Below the pieces are notes generated by a model. The model was not told the origin of the DNA and did no database searches. It saw nothing but the letters and a program-made list of their open reading frames with translations. Below, piece by piece: positions 21,227 to 33,204 of a stretch of DNA of 64,000 bases (its first letter is position 1; every line of letters starts with the position of its first letter). A program made the translations under genes and the position numbers. The stretch spans positions 62,001-126,000 of the forward strand of contig WTXI01000044.1 of the NCBI GenBank assembly GCA_022376515.1. The letters run 5' to 3'. The DNA is from Lactifluus volemus. Its lineage: Eukaryota; Basidiomycota; Agaricomycetes; Russulales; Russulaceae.

Positions 21227-21532
21227 ATGTCGTCCAAGGACAAGGCCAAGGCGCCGACAAACCCCCTCAGTCTTGAGGATACGCTGCGTGACCTCGCAAT
21301 ATTACGCACATCCGATGTCGACCTCGCCGCCATTCTCGCATCGACGATGCCTGCGCCGAGCGCAGCCTCTCCGACCGCGGTGGACACATCGGTCGCGCGT
21401 TCGTACGAATTTGTACAAGCGGCCCGCGGCGCGATCAAAATCAAAAATAGGGGAGTCGTGGAAGCTCAGGGGGGGCGCGTGAATGTTGTGAGGGGCAAGC
21501 TGGAGGACGTTCTGGAGGGACTCGATACGTGA
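21227..21532 (+). CDS. Small hypothetical protein, 101 aa
   Basis: A single-exon frame starting at ATG 21227 in a good context (CACCATG). The first 20 residues are Lys/Ala-rich, followed by LEDTLRDLAILRTSDVDLAA, an Ala/Pro/Ser linker and a C-terminal amphipathic segment (VARSYEFVQAARGAIKIKNR… LEDVLEGLDT) that could form a helical hairpin. No signal peptide or membrane span. I do not recognise the family. Start context, codon use and compact charged composition support it as real; conservation cannot be tested here. Confidence 0.6.
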   Translation: MSSKDKAKAPTNPLSLEDTLRDLAILRTSDVDLAAILASTMPAPSAASPTAVDTSVARSYEFVQAARGAIKIKNRGVVEAQGGRVNVVRGKLEDVLEGLDT

Positions 21533-22187
21533 AAGAGACCGCATGATCCGTAAACCTTGTCAACATGCTGTCACCTTTCGTGCCTTCCGTGCACAGCATT
21601 GACGTGCACAAATGCAGGACTTTCAGATACGACCGGACACTTGACTTGATAAAGGAAAAAGGATGAGGTGGCAAGTCGGCCTTGGCTTGTATACTTTTAG
21701 CGTCGGCTCACGGCTTAGATAGGTTTCTAGGCAATGATGCCGCGTGTTTTAAATTTTCTCTATTTGTTGCGTCAAATTTTGGAGTCAAATTTCATTTCCT
21801 AGCCACGAGGCTACCTCGAGGCGTCCTGGTATCTACCGTAGTACTAACGTGTGCTTGGCATCCCGTATCAAATCTGATCCACATGTTGAGGGTGAGGCTG
21901 CGGACCAGGTGATGGGGCATGACCATCAGGACGCGAAAGCATGTGTAGCGTCGTCGTCGGGATCGATAAGGGCGGGTTAGGGCAGTCACTGACAGTGTGG
22001 ACGGGCGCGGGATAATAATAAATTTGGTCTCGGAGCTTATAATAAGCGCGTGGTCGACGCGCTCAACCCTCTCACTCACGCGCCTCTTGGCCGCATACAT
22101 CCTTCTAGTAACCCCCATTTTTCTTCTCTCATTCGCTTTTCTTTCTCTCTTTTATCACGCTTTGACGATAATCTTGCGACGATATTG
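21533..22187. other. Intergenic upstream of the ABC transporter gene
   Basis: About 650 bases. The frame of the ABC gene is open upstream of its ATG back to about 22050 but without an ATG. The last 100 bases are pyrimidine-rich (TTTCTTTCTCTCTTTTATC), as often seen before fungal start sites. No gene seen. Confidence 0.5.
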
Positions 22188-25100
22188 ATGACCATGTTCG
22201 CGACTTCCACCGTCGCGATCAACACCCCACTTTTCATACTCAGAATACTATCCCCTTCACTCGTCCTACTCGCAACTATCTCTCTCATCACTATCCGACC
22301 GTTGCCACCATCATCACCCTCTCCGATAACTTCTGTCGTCGTTGCTGCTCGTATCCCCCGTCGTGCTGTGATCTTATCATGTCTCTCTTTTTCTTCTTTT
22401 ACCTATCTTCTTGATGGTCTTGCTTTTGTCCTATATGCTGTCATAAACAAATACTGGCCTCAGCAAACAGGCATAGATATCAATGCTCTTATCGGTCTCG
22501 TTGCATTTGCCGGTCTGGCCGCCTTGGGAAGCTGGAAGGATGTCAATGGCGTTGATGTCTGGTCCCTCAAGCGTCTCAAGATTGCCATCTTTCTTTCCCT
22601 CGCCCTCGACCTGGCGCAGGCCGTTCTTTATGGAATCTCGATGCCCAAAGACAGTGCGCAACTTTCATTTTACGCCCCTTCTCATCAGAGCTTAGCGCGC
22701 GCCCCCGCGCCATCTTGACAGGTCTTCCTCATCCTTACCCATTTCCGTACGACATTCAAATCCTACTTCACCTGACCTTCCCCCTTTTGCGCATTCTTCT
22801 TCTTGTCCCATTATTCTTCGCTTTGATCAATCCCGTTGTTACGTATACCACAGTTACATCCGGCGAGGTAGTTGAGGATGCGCCCATCTCAACTTCCCTT
22901 CTTCTCCCCCCAGAAGAAGGTATCAACACTTCTACCGGTCTCGCTGTTGGTACGGCCGATGGTAGCAAGTATGGCACTTTCCCTAGTACTGCATCTGCCG
23001 CAGCTTCGAGGCAGACCACACGTCCTCCATCACCTGATCGCGGTGGGACCAAGGTTCAGGTACTGCTTACGCCATCTTCATATATGCAGCGTGCTCATCT
23101 CATTTCCGTAGTCATCGCCCGACAATGAGGTTGACCTTGATCCTTCCTGGAATGAATTGTTCAGACGTTTACGTCGTATCACACCCTACCTCTGGCCAAA
23201 GAAAAGTCGTCCCCTCCAGCTCATTGCGGTGTGTCCTGACTCCATTTCCACTGGACTGCGTTCTCGTTCTATAACTTTTTTCCCAGCTTTTCTGCGTTCT
23301 CATACTCGTCCTCGGCCGATTCGTGAACCTCGCGGTCCCTTTCCTGCTTGCACGACTCATATCCATCTTTGAAGGGGGTATTAAGCTCTCACCTTGGCCA
23401 TATCTTCTTGGCTATGTCGGTCTGCGCTTCCTCCAGAGCAGTGGCGGGCTCCCTGCGCTCCGCGATGTATGTTGGACTCATTCAATCTTCTTCCTCACAA
23501 TGTTCATTTCAACTTGTGTTGGGTAGGCACTCTGGATCCCCGTCATGCAATATTCGGATCGCGGTACGCAGGATGAATGTTTAACGTGAGCTGAATACCG
23601 ATTCCTTTCTCTAGAAATGTCATCACTATCATTCAACCACCTCCTCAATCTCTCCTTCGCATGGCACACCCGCCGCAAAACTGGTGAAGTACTCCGTATC
23701 CTCGACCGTGGCGCTGCGATCAACAACACCTTTGAAGTATTGGCGCCCCATGTCTTTATCTGATACCAGTAGCGCTTATCCATGCCTGGCAGCTTGTGTT
23801 ATTTTCCGTGATTCCGACGTTTATCGATATCGTGGTGGCACTTGTCGTGTTCACTCTCACGCTTGACTGGATGCTTACCGTCGTCATGTTCTTCGTCATG
23901 CTTGCGTATGGTGCGTATCGAGGTATTTTGACGATTTTCATACACCACCAATTCAACTCCATTTAGTCGTGGCTAGCATCCTGCTTACACAACGACGTAC
24001 AAGATTGCGGCGCGCTATGAACGATCGGGATGCGGTGCGTCGATATACTTTCACTTAGTTATGCCTTCTGAATTATAGCACTAGATTACACGTGCGATTC
24101 ACACTGACTGTCTTCTTAACTATGAGACGGTCAAGTATTTCAATGGTGAAGAACATGAAAGTGAGCGCTATTGCGACTCTATCAGGAAGTACCAAAAGCT
24201 CGAGTACCGCGTCATTAGTGAGTGTCATCGATAGAACTCTCTAGTATTGTCGCGCTGACCCGCGTGTCACAGCTGCGATGAATCTACTTAACTTGGTCCA
24301 AAATCTTATTATTGTAGGCTTCTGCGCATGACATTTCCCCCAGTTGAATAACAACTTTTGTTCTAGACCGTCGGACTACTGGTCGGTTCCATGATCGTCG
24401 CGCGACGAGTGGTCAATGGCCAGCTAGACACCAGTGACTTTGTGTTCTTTGTCACGTACTTGGCTCAGGTAAGCGGCTTCGTTTGAGACGACTCGACAAT
24501 GTTTGACCTTGACATTTCTGTAGCTTTATGGCCCACTCAATATGCTTGGATCTATCTATCGATCAATCCATCGGTCGTTAGTGGACGCAGAGAAACTACT
24601 CACGCTCCTCAATGAGTCGACCGACGTGAATGATAAACCTGGAGCACCTGACCTTCTCATTGCTGACGGAGAGATCGAATTCGGTAGGCATTGCTGTTCC
24701 TCGCTTCCACTGATCAACTCAATGCATTTGCAGAAAATGTCAAGTTTACGTACGATGGGCGCAAACCTGCCCTACACGGAGTATCTTTCCGTGTTCCTAA
24801 AGGAGCATCAGTAGCCCTCGTCGGCGAGTCCGGCGCGGGCAAGTCGACTATCCTCCGCCTCTTGTATCGATTCTATGACTTGAAGGAGGGTGAGGGCCGC
24901 ATTTTAGTTGACGGGCAGGATATCCGCGACGTGACACAAGCAAGTTTGCGTAAGGCGATTGGCGTGGTCCCACAGGATGCCGTACTTTTCAATGCAAGTA
25001 TAGGCTATAACATTGGGTGCGTATCTCTGATATCATCTCTGGCCTTGCGGCTCTAATGGTGAGCCTTGCAGCTATGGCAAGTTTGGGGCGAGCCCGGAAG

Positions 25101-26341
25101 AACTGGAGGAAGCGGCGACAGCGGCACAGATGCACGACCGCATCATGTCGTTCCCTGAAAAATATGAGACTAAGGTTGGCGAACGCGGCATTCGACTCAG
25201 TGGAGGAGAGAAGCAGCGTGTGGCTATTGCGCGCACTCTGCTCAAGAATCCCCCTATATTGTTGCTTGACGAGGCCACCAGGTCTGTTTCATGCCCAAAA
25301 TTGGCGGATCGATGGCTGATTGATACGTCACTATCAGCGCCCTAGACACTTCTACGGAACGTGACATCCAGAAAGCTCTGCAGAATCTGGTTCGCGGCCG
25401 TTCCTCGCTATCTATCGCCCACAGGCTTTCGGTGAGTCTATTTCTGCGTCTGGAACACGGCATCTGACCTGCCTCGCTCTTTATAGACTATTGCCAATGC
25501 GGACTTGTGAGATATCCTTTTTCTGGCTTCCTTGACGTGTCCTCACTCATAGAATAACAGGATTCTTGTTCTCAAGGACGGTCAGATTATCGAACAGGGA
25601 AATCATAAGCAGCTTCTCGAACTCAACGGCGTTTTTGCGGCCATGTGGGCCGACCAGATTAGTGCGGACGGTGGACTACCGGCGGATGGGGGACTTGGGG
25701 AAGCGGTCGGCGGGTACCAAATTGACGATGCGAACCAAGGACAATCTATCACTCAGGATATCGACGCCGCCCCTACACAAGACACCGCGGAGCCACCCGT
25801 GGTGGAGACTGCACCCGCTCAGGACACCCAAGTAGACGAGACGCCTGTCACCTTTCCTTCGTCCGATATAGGCGAGGCTCCGACCATCGAGACCGTTCCC
25901 CCGCAGAAGGACAATCCCGTCACCTCAACGACCGACCCTGCACTTGTTGCTTTCCCGGGCAGATCGTCCGATGACGCTCCATCGCAGAATGCTCCTTCGG
26001 CCCAAGGTATCACGTTCGCACCAGAGGTGGGGACACCTGAGCGCAGAGGCTCTCCGGATCCTGATGCCGAGCCGAAGCGCAAGCGCATTTCATCCCAAAA
26101 CTTCCAGCGGCTTGCGCGACGAATCTCTGTAAGAGCTGGCTCCGTGTCGAACATCCCAATCCTAGGCAGCCTTCGGCGTGACTCATCGTCTGCCTCGGCA
26201 TCTGCGCAAGCGCAGCCGTCGACGGACACCGATGCAGCGCCTACCGTGACTTCGGAGTCGCCAGCTGCCAGCATCCAGAGCGAGCCAGATAAGGATAAGG
26301 GCAAGAAGAAGGAGAAGGAGAAGAAGAGGAGGTTCCTCTAA
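22188..26341 (+). CDS. hmt1: HMT1/ABCB6-type half ABC transporter
   Basis: About 17 exons with 16 short introns; every junction was checked for phase and family fit. ATG 22188 (MTMFATS) begins an N-terminal membrane extension (TMD0), including [20 protein letters not shown]. Then come the cytosolic [11 protein letters not shown] linker, six-span transmembrane domain ([51 protein letters not shown]) and one nucleotide-binding domain: Walker [10 protein letters not shown] (24823–24849), signature [15 protein letters not shown] (about 25195), Walker B ILLLDEAT (about 25252) and the IAHRLS switch. After about residue 890 the tail is disordered, rich in Pro/Ser/Thr, ending in a Lys-rich [12 protein letters not shown]. 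Family members act as homodimers in the vacuolar or mitochondrial membrane, moving phytochelatin or glutathione-metal conjugates or porphyrins; fission yeast Hmt1 gives cadmium tolerance. The catalytic motifs are intact. Substrate cannot be read from sequence. Confidence 0.9.
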
Positions 26342-26702
26342 GTAATCCATCGTGTCGTATGAGGCACCCACCTATGTTTACTTGTTTTTCTCTACGTTGC
26401 TTTACACATTCACGACTGAACCGATATCTCGAAAAGCTTAAAGCCAAAGGGGGGTTGCCGTGACTATCGGCGGTCGGCTGACGTGTGGGTCTAGAATCAA
26501 GGGCCTCGGCTGTGTTTTAAGCTGAGATTGAAAATTGACGGAGTAGTATATAAGGAAGGCCGAAAAGATGACACGGGGATTGCGTACAGTCGGACGACGA
26601 CACCCCCAACCGTTCCGTTCTTGTTCTCGTTTTTGCCTCTTCTCTGCTTTTTTTCTCGGTTGTGTTCCCGTCTGTTCTCCGTTTCATTGTATTATTGCAA
26701 TC
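26342..26702 (+). promoter_or_regulatory. Intergenic/promoter region of the RRM gene, TATA box at 26547–26553
   Basis: TATATAA at 26547–26553 lies about 150 bases before ATG 26703, followed by a pyrimidine-rich stretch (TCTTGTTCTCGTTTTTGCC) close to the start. This is a plausible core promoter for a highly expressed gene. No other element is clear. Confidence 0.5.
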
Positions 26703-27735
26703 ATGTCTGCAAAGATTTATGTTGGGTCAGTCGTGCGCGCTTGTGATATCTTATCGTCCTCATCGCTTCTTCCCGTTTTTGAAAACGGGGGGGAGCGTGA
26801 CCGCTGATAGTAATTTTTTGTACTCTATGTTAGCAATCTGAGCTGGAATTCGACCGATGAACATTTGCGCGCAGTTCGTCTGATGTCCTGGCTCTGCTTA
26901 TATTGTTCCTGATCTTTGTCCTTGCCTTGCCTGGTTATCTTTTTTTTATTGCCGTGCCCCCGTTGATAGGCCTTTGCGCCCTATGGCAGCATTGTTGATG
27001 TACGCCTCTTTGTCCACCTGCGTGAATTGATTTTTTCCTGATTGACGAGGGATACATTTATTGGTGTTCCCTTGCTGTCTGCCCTTTTTTTTTTATCGAA
27101 CAGTCGATCGTGATGCGTGACCGCGAGACGCATCGCTCGCGTGGTTTTGGTTTCGTAACTTATAGCACTGAGGCGGAAGCCCACGAAGCTATCAATCGGA
27201 TGAACGACACCGAGCTCGATGGCCGCAGGATCCGTGTCAACATCGCTAATGCCCGCAGTGGCGGCGGCGGTGGTGGTGGAGGTGGCGGTCCGTCAAAAAC
27301 TCCATTTTTCTATCCGTTATAATCCTTCTCACTGCTGTTAGGATATCAAGGTGGCGGCGGCGGCTACAACGGCGGCGGTTCTGGATATAGTGGTGAGTAG
27401 AACGCAAACTTGACTTGAGATGGTCGTATCCTGGCACTAAGCGAGAAACTCGGGATGATATAAGGTGGTGGCGGCGGCTATTCCTCTGGTTATAACCAAG
27501 GCTCCGGTGGTGGTCAGGCTGGATATGGTGGCCAAGCAGGCTACAGCGCTGGACAGGGCTATGGGACCTATCCTGCGCAAGGTGGTAGGTCGAGATAATA
27601 TTGTCTGATGATCAGGTCTTCACCATCCGTGCAGGCTACCAAGGAGGAGGTTACCAACAGGCTGGTTACCCGCAGCAGGGAGGCTACCAGCAGGGGGGCT
27701 ATCAGGGTGGAGCAACAGGCTACACCGGCTACTAA
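26703..27735 (+). CDS. Glycine-rich RNA-binding protein with one RRM
   Basis: Seven exons from ATG 26703 to TAA 27733–27735. The first exon has only eight codons (MSAKIYVG). One RRM spans the first about 80 residues: RNP2 KIYVGNLSW, RNP1 [10 protein letters not shown], then [13 protein letters not shown]. The C-terminal half is Gly/Tyr/Gln-rich ([26 protein letters not shown]) and split over four exons whose boundaries fall inside Gly codons. This layout is that of plant and fungal GRPs and animal CIRP/RBM3: small RNA chaperones acting in splicing, mRNA stability and stress, able to condense through the low-complexity tail. Because all tail introns are phase 1, exons could be skipped without frame loss, so tail length may vary by alternative splicing. 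The A-rich/T-rich 3' region after 27735 probably holds its UTR. Confidence 0.9.
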
Positions 27736-28736
27736 TCTCATCCACTGCGGTAGTGAGTAGCAACTTTTTCCTACTCACATGTAGCTTAACCTACTCCCTT
27801 ATAGCTCACCGCTGCGCGAATTCGTATCGCTTACCCGTTTATGCATCCCTTTTTTCTACTCTTTTTTATTCACCTGTCACCTTCCCGTCTCCCCTCCCCC
27901 CTACCCTTGTTTTTTTTACTTGACGCGCTCATCCCACACATCTCCTTACCATTCACTGTCGTTTCCCCATCTCTCCTCCACAGCACTCGTCGTGTTTCGT
28001 CCTTGGCTCGTCCCTAAAGTCTCGGTTATACCACAATCCGGCCTGTACTACTACGACTACGATCTTCGCCGTTTTTTTCTGCCCCCGCTTCTCTTCTTGC
28101 TCTATCGTGCGTGGGTGGGTGTGTCATTTATCAAATCCCTCCTTGTATTTTTTTTTCAAATAACAGAAAAAAGTTGGTGCTTTGCGCCGACTCCTGCTTT
28201 CTTATCTTTGACGTGCCAAGATCCACGCGTTTTCACGTGTTTGGTGAACCTGTGTGAATATTTCCGACTTTGAAAGAAACGAGCGTTCTCGAGCCCGAAA
28301 AATCTTTGATGTGGATCCAAGTCATTGGTCCTCGCTCACCTGTCTTGGGGGGATCTTCGTCTTCGTCAGATTTAACGGCCGGCCATATATGTGAAACCCC
28401 CTTCCCTGGGCGGCATATGGTACAAGTATGGTATGATAAGCAGTACGTGTATGATCAACGCAGAACCAGTGCAAGTCACTGTCGAGACCATGTCTCCGTG
28501 TTACCCACGGGGCTTTCTTTTAAAGGCATATCAGTTATAAAAAAAAACCAAGTCTCGTAAACTCTGCAAGGCGCTCGTCTGCTGGACTTTTGTTTTTTTT
28601 TCCACCTGTAGCGTTGAAGGTGATTTGCTTATGATAGAGAAAAAGGTTTCATAGACTTCTAATAAATCCGAGTTATATTATTATTATCTAGTTGTTTGAG
28701 ATGAATCCGATAATATAGCAAAAAGACCAGGGTTTT
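27736..28736. other. 3' region between convergent genes
   Basis: About 1 kb with several T-runs (for example near 28148 and 28590), probably 3' UTR of the RRM gene plus spacer before the end of the F-box gene on the opposite strand. The open frame at 27920–28273 has no ATG context or domain worth calling. Confidence 0.5.
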
Positions 28737-30686
28737 CTATAGCATGATACAACCCCAAACGACGATCGTCAAGAGCGTCGCGCAAAAGAATAACAATCGC
28801 GCTTCCTCACCCGCAGGCGAACGTTCCAGCACGAGAGCGACTAACGGTGATCGACGTGTACCGGGTGTACCAGCCGGACGCATGTCGAGCCTGAAACGGC
28901 GGACTGACTCGCCGGGCCAGAGCATGCGCGCGTGACGCTCGATGACGTGCAGTGCGAGCGGGAGTCCGTGAGTGTCGGTGGCGGGCGTGAAGGATGCGCG
29001 AGAGCGTACGGTGGACCAGGTGAGTGCACGCGGGCCGGCGCGAAAGAGGAAGATGAGGTCGAAGGAGGTTAGGTATGGGCTGGCGCGGACTAGACGGGCG
29101 CCGCAGGTGCGTAGAGATTCTTCGCCTGGTGAGGGCACGATGTGTAGGGCGAGGGTGCGAAGCTGGCAAAGTGGGCGGATGCACCGTGCAAAGGTATCCT
29201 GTGGGTGAAGTTTTAGTTGGAGGGAGGGACGGGGGTGTATTTATTTATTTTTTGGGGAGGGGCTTACTATGGTGAATGAGGGTCGACAGGCGACTGTCAA
29301 GTCGAGGTGGCGTAGATGGGGGCATGATGCGACGATGGTGCGAAGGATGGAGCCATTGTCGTACCCTTGCTCGAGTCGGAATGTGATGGTGAGGGACGCT
29401 AGCGCGGGTAGCATCGTGAGAGACGAGCTGACGGTGAGCGATGTGCCCTCACGGAGTGAGAGAGCATCCGGCACGCGCAGGGTCTTGAGTGATGCGCGAG
29501 CAGGTAGGACCTGAGCCTGCCCGAGGGCGCCACTGAACGTGTTGACCCTGGCAAGCGCATCGGGATGTAAATCGGCGAGGACGTTAGGAGCGGCGACGCT
29601 CGGCGCGTGACTCTGGAGGTGCAACGCTTCCAAGTTGAGGTGCGCGTTGAGGAAGGCGCGGAATGGACGGCCCAGAGCTGGGTTCAGGCCGATGTGCCAG
29701 TCGAGCACGACGTCGCCGATCAGGAGCGATCGGAGCTTTGGCCAGTGGCCGTGGACGAGGCCATGTGCGTCTACGGGGGCATGTGGTGAGTGTCCATCGA
29801 TGGCAAGATGTTCGAGGTTGGGACAGCGCTTGATGAGCATGTCCCAGAGCCGATGATAACCTGGCACAGGCTCATCTGCATCCGGCAAACTGACATCAGC
29901 GTCAGCGTGAGAGCGTAGAATCAAAAGCGCACCGTGGGACACGCCGTCGTTCTGCCAGTAAAAGCCGCTTTTGAATGTGAGGGAGAACCCGTAGAGGTCG
30001 TTAAAGTCGAACAACTAGATAGAGTGGAAGGCAAGGCAGGATTAGGATTGCGGAGTATTAAGGTGGAGAAGAAGCACGCCACGCACATGACTGTTTGGTG
30101 AGGGTAAGATGGACCCAAGCGTGGTCGAGATGAATTTGAGATGTGGACAGCTAACAGAAAAATCCCCCACAAGAAGAGAGGATTAACATCTCGGATGGCG
30201 GGATCTATTATGATAGACGCACAAGATGCGCAATGCGAACCACATGTCGTCATACGGAGGTAGTTCCTCGCCGTCCCAAGCAAAACATCGGAGAACCTCG
30301 AAATTCCTCGCTGCGCGACGTACGGCAGACGAAACGGCATATCCATCCGGCAAGGCGCTGCGACCCCACCTGGATGCTCGTCCGGTGATCACTGAGTCCG
30401 GGTTGACCTTGAGAGAGCGAACATGTCGTGCGCGGTCGGGTCGAGAGTAGAGCATATCGAGGGTTCGCATGCATTGAGCGGGGCCTCGAAGGATGATGCG
30501 TGAATAGAGGGCTGGGGTGAGCGCATCGGCAATTCGTGAGGACTGTATGGGTGACGTGAGGTGAGTAAAATTAAAAATGATATTTTTGGCGCGCACGGTA
30601 AGATAGAGATGAAGTATTTCAGATGAACATGACAAATAATCGACAATCTCTAGTAGGATATCGGCAGGGACAGTGTTCAGAGACAT
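28737..30686 (-). CDS. F-box/LRR-like protein with hydrophobic C-terminal tail
   Basis: Five exons: 30597–30686, 30223–30542, 30087–30150, 29268–30014, 28737–29198; 560 residues, phases consistent. The N-terminus (LNTVPADILLEIVDYLSCSSE) is a degenerate F-box, followed by LTPALYSRIILRG and weak leucine-rich repeats (CPNLEHLAIDG, WPKLRSLLIGDV, NLEALHLQSHAP, CPHLRHLDLTV). Proteins of this kind recruit substrates to SCF ubiquitin ligases and form large families in basidiomycetes. Unusually, the last 20 residues (LLFFCATLLTIVVWGCIML) are hydrophobic and run to the stop, as in tail-anchored membrane proteins. ATG 30686 starts directly at the F-box; an in-frame ATG upstream would add about 40 residues without features. 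Substrate unknown. Confidence 0.75.
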
Positions 30687-30981
30687 CGTCAGAGACGATG
30701 ATAGTGGGTCAGGAAAGAAATCAAAATTTGCGTGAAAAGCCCGAGCCCGAACGGAGCGGGGTATGGAATGCCCGGTTATCATGGAGAGACAGACGCCTAT
30801 AGACATGTTCATTCATTCGACCAAAAAAAAGGTGTCATCATCCAAGGGTAGTTACTACTACACACTCAAACAAATTAATACAGACATGACAATTTTGATC
30901 ATTCTATGCTTGACTGGGGATATCAATACCTGCAAGTGGCGAAAGATGTAGATATGCAAGGCAAATACAACAAATTGGTAA

Positions 30982-32366
<1,385 letters not shown>

Positions 32367-32598
32367 CTAGATAGTGGCTAGTTAGGACCATAGCACGCAG
32401 TAATATGAAGACATACTAGTCTCTAGAGGTCATACCCTCTGAGGAGTGGCCGGATGTTGATGGATCTCCCATGCTTACCTCTGGGCTCTGGAAACAAGTC
32501 GCGCGACGCTCAACGAAAATTCACTCACGTGCCCTTGACTCAGACACGATCGTGACTCGGTCCGCAGTTTAAATCCACCACGTCACCTTAATTCCACC
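32367..32598. promoter_or_regulatory. Divergent promoter region, PRMT1 / BRI3-like gene
   Basis: The 5' exon of PRMT1 (minus) and the start of the small membrane protein gene (plus, ATG 32599) are separated by about 100–230 bases, so both promoters must overlap here. CACGTGAG near 32527 (E-box-like CACGTG) is the only element I notice. Confidence 0.4.
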
Positions 32599-33204
32599 AT
32601 GATCATTGACGCTCCAGTACGTCCACTTTTTTGTCTTTTGAACACACTCTCATATTTTCTAGATGCAAAACGACGCTCAAGTGCCCACCGAACTTCCACC
32701 AGCATACGAATCTGCCATTTCTAGCACCAGTGAAGGCACGTACTCTCTTTTACTCGTAAGACCGGCATGGATGGCTCATGTCTTTCACAATACAGGACTA
32801 TTATCCAAGGCATCCAAGGCCAATGCCCCACAAGACACCCAGCCCAAGCCAGCCCCGTTAATGATCTCCGGCAGCTCACAGGCCGTGTACGGTGCGACGT
32901 CGTCAAATCCGACTGTCTATTACTACGAGGATCCACGCACGGGGCAGCGCGTCGCCTCGCTCTTGCCTCCAGATCACCCGCAGATGGTGTGTCTCCAGGC
33001 TGGCGAACACGTTCCTGAGACGCGGTATGGGTGCCTCGGTACGTCGTGCTAACCTTCCCGTCAACGTGCCAGAGCTTATGTGTATCGGCAGGTGTGTTGG
33101 CCGCAATCGTATGGTTCCCGCTTGGTATCGGATTATGTCTGCTCGATCGCCGTGTACGCTGCGAACGCTGTGGCGAGTCACTCGAGAACGGGCTGTGCGG
33201 TTAA
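32599..33204 (+). CDS. Small BRI3/LITAF-like membrane protein
   Basis: ATG 32599 in CACCATG context, a first exon of six codons (MIIDAP), then an exon from 32663 and a final exon from about 33083 to TAA 33202–33204. The N-terminus has a PPAY motif (ELPPAYES), a typical WW-domain ligand of NEDD4/Rsp5 ubiquitin ligases. The C-terminus has PDHPQMVCLQAGEHVP, a hydrophobic segment GVLAAIVWFPLGIGLCLL and RRVRCERCG, so two Cys pairs flank a membrane-inserting helix as in brain protein I3 and LITAF, which sit on endosomal membranes. Within exon 2 a 60-nt stopless stretch (GCACGT…TACAG, about 32735–32794) could be a GC–AG intron or stay in the protein. Endosomal sorting is inferred from the family. 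Confidence 0.75.
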
